From the NCBI GenBank assembly GCA_037957365.1, contig JARHVA010004091.1, forward strand, positions 937,001 through 1,001,000: DNA of 64,000 bases, read 5' to 3'. The notes beneath the pieces are model-generated. The model was given only the letters and a program-made list of their open reading frames with translations, searched no databases and was not told the DNA's origin. The stretch comes from Torreya grandis (lineage: Eukaryota > Streptophyta > Pinopsida > Cupressales > Taxaceae). Made by a program: the position numbers and the translations under genes. Below are positions 22,403-32,999 of the stretch, piece after piece. Every line of letters begins with the position of its first letter. Position 1 is the stretch's first letter.

Positions 22403-22407
22403 TATTA
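22403..22407. other. Target-site duplication of solo LTR, right
   Basis: tatta, directly after the terminal CA. Confidence 0.55.
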
Positions 22408-22471
22408 TATATTAATAATATTTTTAATATTATATAATATTTAGAGTATATTAAGAGATAGTATAATATAT

Positions 22472-22877
22472 TAGATTTTCACTAAAAATGATAAAAATGA
22501 GGTTAAGAATAGTTGCACAGATTCTAAGAAGAGAAAAACAAATATACTGCAAAAGGAAATAGCTCATAATAAAACAAGAATGTGATTTGTGTTAAGTTCC
22601 AATCAATGAGAAATAACTTTACAATAAGTGTTTTATATATGATAAATAACATGCAACTTCTACCTAGAATCAAGGATTTAACTAATAGTAGACTAGTGGA
22701 GAACAAATGTGTAATAACCACTTAGATAAGACATGTGATAGCTAACTACTGTAGAATCTAAGATAAGTGGTAGCTAACTACCATTAGACTAAAGAATCAC
22801 CTAATCAAGTTGAAGCTACATGTTTAGGTACTATCCATTTAATAAACAAATGGAATAATAAATATCTTAAACTAACA
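22472..22877 (-). repeat. Copia LTR (3' LTR of minus element)
   Basis: Aligns with 24435-24840 over its whole length with scattered substitutions and small indels. It reads TGTTAGTTTAAGATATT from its minus-strand start at 22877. Confidence 0.82.
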
Positions 22878-23195
22878 TCACCATGTTCACCTCTGACCCC
22901 CCTACTTCCCCCCTCCCTACCTCCCCATAAGCACAGCTAATGTGGGTAGAAAATAAAATATGGGTCCCAAAAATAAGGCATGATGAGGTACCCACATACA
23001 ATATAACTCTAAAAAAGTAGAGTAAAAGGAGAAAACCTAGTGGGAAAAAAACCCCTCCAAAAGAGAGGTAAATAAGAGAAGATAGGACTAGAAATCCCCA
23101 CTCAAAGTTACAACCACTTGTAGTCACATTGTATCCTACAAAGCATCATCCTAGAGTGATTATGGATCAAAAGTAGATGCAGTGAAGAGTGGATC
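22872..23195 (-). repeat. Inverted repeat, left arm (native 3' end)
   Basis: Its reverse complement aligns with 24081-24402, including gtaggatac, gagtgggg, cctatcttctctt, cccactaggttttctc and gggacccatatttt words. In the minus-strand element this is the native 3' untranslated region, running into its own polypurine tract and LTR. Confidence 0.8.
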
Positions 23196-23639
23196 ACCAT
23201 GAAAAGGTGAATGAATATACTAAGTAACTGATGGATCTCTATCCAAGGTGTGGTTCTCATATAAGGAACTATGCTTCCCATGCAAAGAAAAAATGACATC
23301 TGCTTCATGAAGTGATGGTGCATCTAAAACAAAAGTGGAGTGTGGAAGGCCTTGCAACTGTGTAGAATATTTCCCAATGTTTGATGTGTCTTAAATCAAA
23401 TATATTGCTCCCTAAAAAGTCTGTGATGGAATATAAGTAGGTGGATCCATAATTAACTCCTCAAGACATGAAAGGTGACAAGGAGATGGAGGAAACGCAT
23501 CCCCATCACTATTGTAGTCATATGTGGTAGAAGAGAAGTCATCAATATTAGAAATGTGCTTGGCCTCTGAAGTGTCATCAACTATAGGTGAATATGATGA
23601 AAAATATGAAAGAGGGATAAAGTGGGAGAAAGAATATAG

Positions 23640-24010
23640 TCAAGTCTCATGATCAACTAAACCCAATATAATGATATTATCACTATGCAACTCTCTGACA
23701 TACACTGAATATGGAGTGAACTCAACTCGTATGCCTTAACCAAGGTGATTAATTTGATAGACTGATGGGAAATTAGTTGATAGTGATGGAATACTTATAA
23801 CATTGTTAAATGTTCCACCTCTCATGTGAATAGACTCTCTCACAAAAAATTGTGTAGAATTATTATCACGTAGTCGAATAGAAGACATGTCACATGACTC
23901 TAAGGAAGTAAACTCTACGTGTCAATAATATATAAGATGTGATACACTAAAATCAATAATCCATGTAGGAGCTAGAGGTACCACTACAACTAGATGATCA
24001 TAGTTCCCTG
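23640..24010 (-). pseudogene. Copia protease / pre-integrase remnant
   Basis: Reading leftwards from about 24010 on the minus strand, the frame gives Pro-Thr-Trp-Ile-Ile-Asp-Phe (Trp-Ile-Ile-Asp codons at 23952-23963). This matches the Trp-Ile-x-Asp-Ser-Gly-Ala active site of copia proteases with the Ser-Gly lost. About 25 residues later come a Phe-Thr-Ser-Leu-Glu-Ser-Cys and an Arg-Asp-Asn block. A Ser-Leu-Ser-Thr-Asn-Phe-Pro-Ser-Val-Tyr-Gln stretch and Val-Glu-Phe-Thr-Pro-Tyr-Ser-Val follow, typical of the region linking protease and integrase. Stops and the lost catalytic Ser-Gly make it dead. Reverse transcriptase and the integrase core are absent. Confidence 0.65.
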
Positions 24011-24080
24011 TATATGAACCACACCTTGGTTGGGGATCTATTAGATACTTAATGGATTCATTCACATTTTCATGGTGATC

Positions 24081-24402
24081 AGATCTTCATTGTATCGGCT
24101 TATGATCCACTATCACTATAAGAGGTTATTTTGTAGGATACATGATGACTACAGGAAATTGTAGATTTGAGTGGGGTTTTTAAGTCCTACCTTCTCTTCT
24201 TTATCTATCTTTAGAAGAGGAGGGGGTATGGGATTTCCCACTGGGTTTTCTCTTTTTACTCTACTTTTTGAAAGTTGCATTGTATATGGATACCTCATCA
24301 GGTCTTTTCATTGGGACCCATATTTTTTTTTTCCCCACGTAAGCTATGTTTAAGAGGGGTGTTAGTGTAGGGTATTTATTATTCCATTTTATTTTATCAA
24401 GC
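24081..24402 (+). repeat. Inverted repeat, right arm: plus-oriented 3' end with truncated LTR
   Basis: A plus-oriented copy of the element's 3' untranslated region, followed by its polypurine tract (aagaggggt, 24352-24359) and only the first 41 bp of an LTR (TGTTAGTGTAGGG..., 24360-24400). At 24401 it switches abruptly to the sequence leading to the minus-strand primer site. This is the junction of two oppositely oriented parts of one family. Confidence 0.7.
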
Positions 24403-24416
24403 AGTCAAAATTTTTA

Positions 24417-24431
24417 GGTGCTTTGATACCA
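24417..24431 (-). other. Primer binding site of the rearranged copia
   Basis: The minus strand reads TGGTATCAAAGCACC, one base from TGGTATCAGAGCACC, complementary to initiator tRNA-Met. Three bases separate it from the LTR. Confidence 0.8.
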
Positions 24432-24434
24432 TAT

Positions 24435-24839
24435 TGGATTTGTATCATGAAAATGATAAAAATGAGGCTACAAATAGTTGCATAGATTCCAAGAAGAGCA
24501 AAACAAATATAATTCAAAAATAAATAATTCACATTAACACAAGAATATGATTTGTATTCATATCCAATCAATTATAAATAACTTTATAATAAGTATCTTA
24601 TATATAATAAATACCATACAACTTCCACCTAGAATCAACAAGTTAACTTATAATAGAGTAGTGGAGAGCAAATATGTAACAACCACTTAGCTAAGATATG
24701 TGGTAGCTAACTACTATAAAAGCTAAGACAAATTACATCTATCTACTGTTAGACTAAAGAATCACCTAAGCACATTGAAGTTACATGTCTAAGTATTATC
24801 CATTTAATAAACAAATAAAATAATAAATATCATACACAA

Positions 24840-24840
<1 letters not shown>
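24435..24840 (-). repeat. Copia LTR (5' LTR of minus element)
   Basis: Pair of 22472-22877. The plus strand begins TGGATTTG next to the primer site. Confidence 0.82.
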
Positions 24841-24842
<2 letters not shown>

Positions 24843-24895
<53 letters not shown>

Positions 24896-24900
24896 ATGGT

Positions 24901-24978
<78 letters not shown>
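24843..24978. repeat. Two (TA)n tracts joined by a duplicated GTAATGGTTCTT
   Basis: About 25 and 36 TA units, at 24843-24893 and 24907-24978, each followed by gtaatggttctt. The unit of TA tract plus 12-bp tail is thus repeated twice. Confidence 0.92.
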
Positions 24979-24981
<3 letters not shown>

Positions 24982-25007
24982 ATGGTTCTTAAAATGAATA
25001 TAAAATT

Positions 25008-25646
25008 ATTGTTTCTTAATATTTTATGATAAAAAGTGAGACGAGGTTGATAGTCATGAATTCCGAGTGAGATACAAATAATAATTTAAATTTTTTAACT
25101 TTACACAACACCACTTTACAAAAATATAAAATTACATTAATTTCGACACAATTTACATTCTTTGATATGGTAATTAATACTTTTACAAAGGAAACTATAA
25201 CAACTGAGGTAACTACCTAATTTGAGATACATCATACTACTATAGTATTTAAAAAGAGTGAATAGAGACTGGTGGGGATTCAAACCTAGATCTAATAGAC
25301 TACTCAAAATTGATAACATTTATGGTCATCGCAGTAGTTTGACCTTTCATCCATTCAATGAATAAAACAATTTGGCCACTTCTATGACGCATGGAATGGT
25401 TATTATTAGTGGTATTGAGAATGAGAATAGAAAAACTTGGAAATATTTGTATCCATATTTATTTTAATATGAAATCATTCATTGGTTTATTAGATTATAT
25501 GAAATATACATTTCATTGAAAAAACATTTTTAATTTTTATTTTAATTTATTTTAGACTCATCTAGTTAGGTTTTATATAGTTAAAGCAGTTAGAAATTTC
25601 ATCTAATTAGTTTTAGACTTGTTTAAATTGACATGTGATGCGTTGT
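25008..25646 (-). repeat. Unidentified dispersed repeat, copy 2, distal part
   Basis: The reverse complement aligns with 18110-18740: shared blocks include ctattctcattctcaata, gatgaccata, gatgtatctcaaattagg and tgtaattttatattt. It stops at gcgttgt, exactly where the copia element begins, and the alignment resumes at 30102. Confidence 0.75.
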
Positions 25647-26491
25647 ATAAATATTTTGAATAATTACATGAGTGTCAATAAGTTTTTTTTCACTCTAATA
25701 TTGAAGTTATGTATCAACAAAATAGTCTCAGAATAACTAGTTCTCAAACTAGCTATGTTGTGAGTGAAATTGTTGATCAAAAAGTATACTGAATAGCTTC
25801 AAACTTGAAAAGATATATCTGATGGTATAAAATATTATATAAATAAAATAATATTAGAGATAAAACATACAATAACATTACTTATTCAAATTCAAATACT
25901 ACACAACTTTTGTGAGAAATTCTTATTAATAAAAAATCCTAAAATAAGTTTATTACAAGATAACTTACATTGCAAGTTAAATTTAAAATTAAAAAATATA
26001 ATTAAAAAAACTCTTATAACACTAAGTGAAATTAAATTAAACTAAAAATAAAACAAATAAACTTAACTCAATATAAACATTTGGACATCATGTAAGAAGC
26101 CTTATTTAATAGTAAAGTCAAATATGCAATTAGAAATCCATCATAATTAACTAAGCTAATTAAAATAAATTAGCTCAAATTAACTTTAATTTAAGTCATA
26201 TAATCAAGAAACCATGTGATTCATCTTTTATAATGAGAGGATAATGATTTAAACTCAATTAATTGTTTAAATATTGAACTAAAGTACACTAAAATGAATT
26301 ACAATGAACCGACAATTCACTGGTAGTTACATCTATTTTTTAAGAAACCATGTTGAATTTTTTTTCAAAGTGATAAAAATATTACTAGATGTCATAAATA
26401 AATTAAATAACCTTATAAAAAACTTTAAAAATTAAAATATAATAATTTTAAAAATAGAATTCAAGTGCCCATATTAGTATCATACTTAACA
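25647..26491 (-). repeat. Copia 3' LTR
   Basis: The plus-strand right end is cttaaca and the minus strand starts TGTTAAGTATGATAC. It pairs with 29260-30101; both share long blocks such as aataactag, ctatgttgtga, acacaacttt and aagtcaaatatg. Confidence 0.85.
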
Positions 26492-26879
26492 TTCCCCCCT
26501 TTAATGTAAAAAAGTGAGATTTCTATCATCTCCTTAAGTCTTTCATGGATCTTATTCAATAATATCAAATATATTACTTATATACAATCTGACGTAATAG
26601 ATTTACATTTAATTTTAATAGAGGATAATACAAATTTAACTTGTTTCTTTGAAAACCAAGAAACTAACCCACTTCCAATGTGAAACAACACCATGAAGTT
26701 AACATCCTATAATAATGAGATCCTCCCCAAACTAAATATATGTATCCAATGAGACATAAATAGCTTTCTATTATGAAATAAATATCATGATTATAAGTAC
26801 CTTTTACATTTTTTTTTTTTAAAAAATTCTTTACAAATGTTTGAGTGATGGTTTGCCCATAAATCTAGAAACTAGTATA

Positions 26880-27490
26880 ACTTCATTACTGATATCAAGT
26901 CTAATCATAGTGAGATACGGTATTTTCATTAGCTAAAAAAAATTTAGTCTCTCTCATAATATTTTTTTCACTTACAATTGAAGTGTTTTTAGGCTTAAAA
27001 TCTTGAAGATTGTATTTATTTAACATGTCTTGAGCATAGTTGGCTTGACAAATAAATATTTTTTCTTTCTTTTGATGAACTTCCATGCCAAAAAAGTGCT
27101 TCATAAGTCAAATATTAATTATCTCAAACTATAATTTTATAGCTTCTTTTAATATATTAAACATATCTATAGAGCTAATTGTAAATATCAAGTCATCTAC
27201 ATAGAGGCAAACATATAAAACATTAAAATTTAATACTTGTATGTAAATAATTGGTTCATTTTAACTGCTTACATTCCTTTGATATAATAACTAGATATTA
27301 TTTATTTAATAACGAGCTTTTGGATATTTATTTATCCCATAAATATATTTCTTCAACTTATATATCCAAACTTCTTTACCCTTTATTTCAAAACCTTGTG
27401 GTTGCCCCACATATTATTTTTCTTGAATCACTTCATTAAGGAATGTATTGTTAATTTTGATCTTTTAGACTCAATTTATACCAGTGAAAT
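26880..27490 (-). pseudogene. Copia reverse transcriptase remnant
   Basis: Partial reverse transcriptase read leftwards. From about 27470 the frame resembles the conserved Ala/Asn-Phe-Leu-Asn-x-x-x-x-Glu-x-x-Tyr-Val-x-Gln-Pro-x-Gly-Phe-Glu segment and then Lys-Leu-Lys-Lys-x-Ile-Tyr-Gly. Tyr-Val-Asp-Asp is complete at 27192-27203 (Leu-Tyr-Val-Asp-Asp-Leu). An open frame (26901-27104) then encodes the block Met-Lys-His-Phe-Phe-Gly-Met-Glu-Val-His-Gln followed by Ile-Cys-Gln-x-x-Tyr-Ala-x-Asp-Met-Leu, standard for copia. Stops and frame changes separate the pieces, and RNase H is missing: the LTR follows about 400 bp later. Confidence 0.85.
27192..27203 (-). other. YVDD catalytic motif of the copia RT
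   Basis: The complement of gtcatctacata encodes Tyr-Val-Asp-Asp, the metal-binding motif of copia polymerases. Confidence 0.85.
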
Positions 27491-27859
27491 ATTTATTTAA
27501 TTGATATATAAATAAATTATATGTATCATTCATTTCAATTTAATTCATATCTAATTTCATTGCATCAATATATTATTTTGATTAGCATCTGCTTAACTTC
27601 TAGGTTCACTAGTCACTAATGATATTTTAAACATAGTATTTTGATCATAAGTATCATCAAATAAGTTAATTTATTCTTATTCTATATTTTTGGTTATCTT
27701 CTCATAATTATTATCTAACATTTAATTTTTTGGATGAGGATTTAATAAATGGTTATTCTTGTTTGTCATTGATGTGGATGGAGAACTAGTCTCTTATAAA
27801 GAGCTAGTAATATTTTTTGATAAATTAGAAACCTGTATAAGACTTTGTGATCCCTCAAA

Positions 27860-28187
27860 ATAAAAAAAAAGAGTATTTATCCCTTAATTTATTAAATTTT
27901 AGCTACTTATCATAATTAACATATACTTCATTTTCAAAAAAAATATAATCTTTAGAAATAACTATAGAGTTACTAGTAGGATTATAAAACTTGTATGCCT
28001 TACTTTCATCACTATAACTTGTAATAGTATGATTAAAACTCATAAGAATAATTATATCACTCTTACCTTTACTTATAGTTTTTCTAATGCTACCATTTTT
28101 TTCAATTTATATGGACTTTCCATCTCCTAATTGCTCTTGACTTTTGAAGGTATCATATAACTTGTTGAAATCATCTTTATGATTTAT

Positions 28188-28190
<3 letters not shown>
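27860..28190 (-). pseudogene. Copia integrase C-terminal remnant
   Basis: Reading leftwards from the AT microsatellite, the frame gives a short Asp-Phe-x-Lys-Leu-Tyr-Asp start, then Lys-Ala-Tyr-Lys-Phe-Tyr-Asn-Pro followed by Ile-Val-Ile-Ser-Lys-Asp. This is the end of the copia integrase region (the Tyr-Asp-Pro ... Ile-Ser-Arg-Asp-Val block). The zinc finger and catalytic core are not present, so a deletion joins a post-gag segment to this tail. Several stops are present. Confidence 0.55.

Positions 28191-28192
<2 letters not shown>

Positions 28193-28261
<69 letters not shown>
28193..28261. repeat. (TA)n microsatellite inside the copia element
   Basis: About 34 TA units, probably placed at the internal deletion junction. 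Confidence 0.95.
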
Positions 28262-28263
<2 letters not shown>

Positions 28264-28374
28264 TCATAAAAAATATGAGAAAATAATCTAAGTCTTTATG
28301 GAACTCACTTTATTTAGCTTGAAAAGCCTTCTTTTTTTATTTCTTAATTGGCTTGATTCTTAGCTTCTAGTATC

Positions 28375-29200
28375 CTGTAATCTTTCATCATGTGTCCTAG
28401 TTTTTTGCGGTGATTACAAGTAAATTATTTCTTTCTATTACCTATGAAGTTTACTTCAAAACATTTCTTTGAATTTGAATTTTATAAAGTTATTTGATTC
28501 TGATTTTTATTTATCTCTTTGGTCTTTGAAACCTTTATCATGATTTCAAGTGTTTATTCTATACCATGTCCTAGATCTCCTTATATAATCTCATATTATC
28601 TTCATGAGGTAAAAAAGAGCCCACTAACTCATCAACACTTATAGTGTTCATATATTTAAACTCTTCAAGAGTGATCATAATAATAAATCATCTTTGTCTT
28701 AAAGATCTCAAAATATTTCTTACTATAACACTATCTTGTATAATATCTTCATAAATCCTCATTTTATAAACTAAATAAGTTATAATTATGCAATAATCTC
28801 CAACTCCTTCAGAATCTAATATTTTTAAATTCTTAAAATTCTTTCTAAGAGTTTAAAGTTTTATTTCTCTTACCTTAATAAAGTCTTGATATGAAGTCTC
28901 CAAGGTATTCCATATCTCATGGGCATTCTTACATCTTAAAATTCTTAGATAAATGTTTGAGTTTATGGTACTCTAAATATAGAAGAAACTATGTGCATCT
29001 CCTTTTTCTTTATCATTTTTTTCTTTTTTGATATTGTGTCAAGATATTCCAATCTTGAGGTGGTGTGTAACCATAGAGAACATTCTCCTAACCTCATTTC
29101 CACACTAGAATTATCTTCAATTGATTTATCTAATACTCAAATTTGTACATTTAAATATAGAAATATTCATGGAAGTATAATTCACTAAAGCCATTGTATC
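28375..29200 (-). pseudogene. Copia gag remnant
   Basis: Read leftwards from about 29200, the frame contains Ala-His-Glu-Ile-Trp-Asn-Thr-Leu-Glu-Thr-Ser-Tyr-Gln (near 28910), then a Leu-Asp-Ser-Glu-Gly-Val block, Ile-Leu-Arg-Ser-Leu-Arg-Gln-Arg-Phe, Ser-Val-Asp-Glu-Leu-Val-Gly-Ser, and a decayed zinc knuckle near 28400 (Cys-Asn-His-x4-Leu-Gly-His-x4). This order is that of the UBN2-type gag of plant copia elements, which forms the particle that packages element RNA. The knuckle's second and last Cys are lost, and stops interrupt the frame. Confidence 0.75.
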
Positions 29201-29244
29201 TTTTGAAGATAACCTGAAAAACCTTTTAAACTTTATTTGAACAT

Positions 29245-29257
29245 GGATCTGATACTA
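29245..29257 (-). other. Primer binding site of the nested copia
   Basis: The minus strand reads TAGTATCAGATCC, two bases from TGGTATCAGAGCC, adjacent to the LTR. Confidence 0.7.
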
Positions 29258-29259
29258 AA

Positions 29260-30101
29260 TGAAGGATTTGAATGATTGGATGAGTGAAAATAATCTTTGT
29301 TTCACTCTAATATTGAAGCTATTTATCAACAAATAATCCCAAAATAACTAGATGTCAAACTAACTATGTTGTGAATAAACTTATTGATAAAAAATATATA
29401 TCAAAAAGTTTCAAACCTGAAAATTTATGCCTGTTGGTTTAAAATATTGGATTTATACAATAATATTAGAGATAAAACATACAATAATCTCCAATAATCT
29501 AATTAATTCACTACACAACTTTTGCATGCAATTATTATTAATAAAGAAAACTAAAAGAAGCTTATTACAACATAACCTATATTACAAGTTAAGTCTATAT
29601 AAAATTAGAAAATATAATATAAAAATCTTATAGCACTAAAAGAATAGAAATTAAACTAAAAATAGAATAAAAAAAACTTATTTTAACTCACTATAAATAT
29701 TTTGACATCATGCAAGAAGCGTTCTTTAATAGTAAAGTCAAATATGTAACTAAAAAGACATCCTAGACAACTAACTAAGCTAATTAAAGTAAATTAACTC
29801 AAATTAACTTTAATCTGAGTCATATAATCAAGAAACTATATGATTTTTCTTTTTGAATAACTGAATAATAATTTAGACTCAATTAAGTACTCAAATATTG
29901 AACTAGAGTACAACGAAGTGAACCTGTAGTTAACGACAATTCCATCTATGTTTTAGAAAATCATTGAAAAGTATCCCAAAGAAATGAAAATACTAATTAA
30001 GGTCATAAATAAATTAAATAACCTTCCAAAACACCTAAAAATTAAAATATAATAATTTTAAAAATAAAATGCAAGTGCCTATATTGACATCATACTCAAC
30101 A
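29260..30101 (-). repeat. Copia 5' LTR
   Basis: Pair of 25647-26491. The plus-strand right end is ctcaaca, directly followed by ttgtctac of the interrupted repeat. Confidence 0.85.
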
Positions 30102-30720
30102 TTGTCTACATTTTAAAAGGAGCCATTAGATATCCAACACATATTTTCATTGATATGACATCTATTTAACTCTTCTATTGGGTGACTAAAATAGATTGGT
30201 GGAAGTTACAAATTATATTGATATATGTGACATGCCACTAAATTTTACACATGTATCTACTCAAGATTTTTCGAATCCATCATTTGAAATAATCTGTAGT
30301 TTTTCCTCACCATCATTACCCAACTCACTTTTGAAATATTTCATTACTTTTATATTTTTTATGACCTTTCCTTTCCCTTCTACTTTGTCATCACTCAAGC
30401 TCACTATGAAATGAAATATCTTATCCACACACAACTCATTGTCATATTGTATGAAAGAACACACACCCTTATTTTCCACCATCACCTCAACCAAAAATAT
30501 TAAATTGTTATTGTTTAACACTTAATGAACAAAAATTGAAATATGATAAGTGGTCATAGATATAGAGTAAGGTACAATTGTCAATACACACTCTTTCTGT
30601 TCACAAAAAATTAATTCACCAAAACAAAAATTTATAACCCTTCTAGTATAACTTGAATCTTTGAAGCAACTGGTAGTCTTATGTTAAGATGAAGGGCCTA
30701 TTTTATTAGAGACGGTGATT
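30102..30720 (-). repeat. Unidentified dispersed repeat, copy 2, proximal part
   Basis: Aligns as reverse complement with 17540-18110. Together with 25008-25646 it reconstitutes the same 1.2-kb unit once the copia element is removed. Confidence 0.75.
30180..30620 (-). pseudogene. Unidentified coding-like frame, minus copy
   Basis: Homologue of the frame at 17437-18006. The open part (30261-30521, 86 codons) keeps Leu-Asn-Asn-Asn-Asn-Leu-Ile-Phe, a Val-Glu-Asn-Lys block, Tyr-Asp-Asn-Glu-Leu-Cys, and Gly-Lys-Gly-Lys. At the position of the plus copy's TAA this copy reads Gln (CAA), so the plus-copy stop is a local change. The frame continues upstream to about 30620 with interruptions. No known domain recognised. 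The two copies differ at many positions yet retain the reading frame over the core, which argues for past protein function. Confidence 0.5.
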
Positions 30721-31110
30721 ATCAATTGTAAAATAAAAATCACTTTATTTTTGAATGTCAATTCAATTGTGTAGAAAATCTTATTTCATAATGAAATGCC
30801 TATTGATAATGATAATTTAAAACTGTTTATTGATCAAATAAATATTTCAAAAATCAATTTAATAATATATAATTTTAATTAAATCAGTTTATAATTTACC
30901 CTCCATATACATATATTTACACACACACATATATTATATCACAATTTAAATAAATCAAAATTTAATTATTATCTTTATGAACTATAAATTCTTTTACGAA
31001 ATGCCCTTGTTACCTTATTAGTTCCGAAGGAGGACACCGATTAATTGACCCAAATATAGAGATTTCTACTTTATTTGACATGCAGATTTATAATATCAAT
31101 GAGTTTAAAC
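30721..31110. other. AT-rich spacer, nothing recognised
   Basis: Contains a short CA run near 30930. No repeat partner or coding pattern. Confidence 0.4.
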
Positions 31111-31121
31111 CTGTTAATTTT

Positions 31122-31319
31122 TTAATTTTCATATTTTGAAAAATAACATTCATAAACTTCGATTGGCTTAGAATTTGTTAGGTTATTGCTGCCTTCAACA
31201 ATTTCAAAAGCCTTGAAAGCAGGGAAAGTTTCCAAACACTTTCTCCATTGATTGTGTATAGTAGGAGTAGACTTTGATCTTGAGGCCGTATAATACAAGT
31301 GTTCAGTCCTGACAATCAT
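31122..31319 (-). CDS. Short unidentified ORF in a more complex patch
   Basis: An open frame of 65 codons whose codon use and composition (several Cys, Trp, Pro, Glu; a Trp-Arg-Lys-Cys-Leu-Glu-Thr-Phe-Pro-Ala-Phe-Lys stretch) look less random than the surrounding AT-rich DNA. The patch 30980-31620 is also less AT-rich than its neighbours. I do not recognise the product. It could be an exon of a host gene or a captured gene fragment, or chance. No supporting neighbouring exon was identified. Confidence 0.2.
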   Translation of the reverse strand: MIVRTEHLYYTASRSKSTPTIHNQWRKCLETFPAFKAFEIVEGSNNLTNSKPIEVYECYFSKYEN

Positions 31320-31899
31320 AGGTTTATCGCTTGATTTTCTCGTAATAAGTATAATTCCTACCCTATTAACAAAGGAATATTATTTCTACAAAATTTGCTT
31401 CTTCTGTTGGAAGTTATCAAGTTAATCGGCTCTTATTTTCGAGTGATCAGCTTCCGAATTTACTGAGAAGTTTATTTAGAGAGAGCCAATCTGCACGGTC
31501 TTAAATTTTTTGAAGGATCTTTTGTACGTCTTAAACCCAAATACTGATATCATGTACATCTTTTGTATGGTAATGAAGGGAATAGGTCACGTTGCATGTC
31601 TTTAGTTTCAAAAAGAGTTTTACATGAAAGCAGGTTCTGTTATTGTTTTTTTATTTTATTTTATTTTTTATTTTTTGATTGAATGTATAGAATTATGAAT
31701 ATTCCATGCTTTTTCTAAAATTAAATTTTAGATTGTGAATTTTCATCTTTACTTATCAATACAGTAGCTGCAAATGCAGCATGTTGGTTGCAGATTATAC
31801 CTCACCTCACTATCTTTGGGTGTTTTCCTCTGCCACGTTTAAATCTCCAACATGCAGATCCACATTTGTAAGCTCTGCTCTCTTAAACATAGTTCAAAA

Positions 31900-32770
31900 A
31901 CCTAAAAAATCATTTTAATTTTTTATATTATATTTATTTATTAATTATATAATATTATAATTAATATTAACAATAAATTATTATATAATATTAAATATAT
32001 ATAATATATAATATTATATTAACGATTAGTCCTTACATATTAATATGTCAACAGTGTGAACAGTGTTGAGGATTGTAGATTTCAAAGTAGGGTACTTTAA
32101 TATATGAAAGATGTGAATGGTGTGAATAACATTGAGGATTCTAATTTTTATTATTTTATAGATTTACAAGTAGGGTTTCATATATTAAGTAGGGCATTAT
32201 AATATATGAAAGAGGAAATCTAAAATATAATATACGAAATTAAAATGGTTTGAAATGTTGAAGATTGTTTAAAATGGTTTGAACTATTGAAGATTATAGA
32301 TTTGAAAGTAGTGTTTTTTAATATAGAAAAGAATAAATATAATATATAATATATAAAAGAGGAAATATAAATTATAATATATAAAATTATTAATTTTTAT
32401 ATATTTATTTTTAAAAAGGGATAGATATGAATAATTTAATATATAAAAGAGGAAATATAAAATATCATATATATAACAGAAAATATATATAAAAGAGAAA
32501 ATATAAATTATAATAAATCAAGTAGTTAATCTTTACTTTAAAGAAAAAAATGAACATGTGAATAGTTTAATATATAAAAAATAAATATAAAAGTCAATAT
32601 ATAAAAGAGAGAATATAATTATAAGGGAAAATATAAATTATAATATATAAAATGACTAGTCTACATATTTACCTTTAAAAAGTGAATGGTGTAAATAGTG
32701 TTGGAAGATTGTAGATTTAAAAATAAGGTATTTTAATATATAAAAGAAGAATATAAAATACAATCAATAA
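31900..32770. repeat. Degenerate AT-rich tandem repeat
   Basis: Words such as gtgtgaatagtgttgaggatt, gtagatttgaaagtaggg and atataaaagaggaaatataaa recur in the same order at irregular spacing of about 100-150 bp, near 32050, 32120, 32290, 32410, 32560 and 32690. Confidence 0.6.
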
Positions 32771-32827
32771 TGAATTTTAATTAATAAAAATTAAGGTATA
32801 TTTTAATTAATAAAAATTAAGTTGAAT

Positions 32828-32828
32828 T

Positions 32829-32888
<60 letters not shown>

Positions 32889-32889
32889 T
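32828..32889. repeat. (TAA)n microsatellite
   Basis: About 20 TAA units. Confidence 0.96.
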
Positions 32890-32999
32890 CATTGACATTT
32901 TCCAATAGAAAATCATAAAGAATTGTAAATATTTTAGTTTTTAATAAATATATATATTTAAAAATTTAATATATAGAAAATAGAATCTAAATAAAAACT

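Larger units (their letters stand above)
22472..24840 (-). mobile_element. Rearranged, non-autonomous Ty1/copia element
   Basis: Two direct repeats of about 406 bp (22472-22877, 24435-24840) flank a 1.56-kb interior. A primer site (TGGTATCAAAGCACC on the minus strand, 24417-24431) next to the right repeat sets the minus orientation. At the other end, a very purine-rich stretch on the minus strand (22890-22930) precedes the LTR start TGTTAG. The interior holds a copia protease remnant, and a block of about 320 bp next to the primer site is an inverted second copy of the element's own 3' end. Gag, integrase core and RT are missing. Flanking AT sequence hides any target duplication. Confidence 0.8.
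25647..30101 (-). mobile_element. Ty1/copia element, internally deleted, nested in the unknown repeat
   Basis: Direct repeats of about 845 bp (25647-26491, 29260-30101) flank 2.77 kb. A minus-strand primer site (29245-29257) and a minus-strand polypurine run (aaagggggg, complement of 26492-26505) set the orientation. Going leftwards the interior holds a copia gag, the end of integrase and part of reverse transcriptase. Front parts of integrase, the RT start and RNase H are missing. The host repeat reads attgt across the insertion point in its other copy; here gttgt lies on the left and attgt on the right, so a 4-5 bp target duplication is plausible. Confidence 0.85.

Noticed and set aside
25275..25300. 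tRNA B-box-like word (ggtttgaatcccc on the minus strand), possible SINE
   Set aside because: No A box at the right distance and no cloverleaf; the related copy at 18460 lacks the match.
31800..31885. Short match (gggtgttttcctct ... tccaac) to 18430-18475 of the unknown repeat
   Set aside because: About 35 bp only, with flanks that do not align; too weak to call a third copy.
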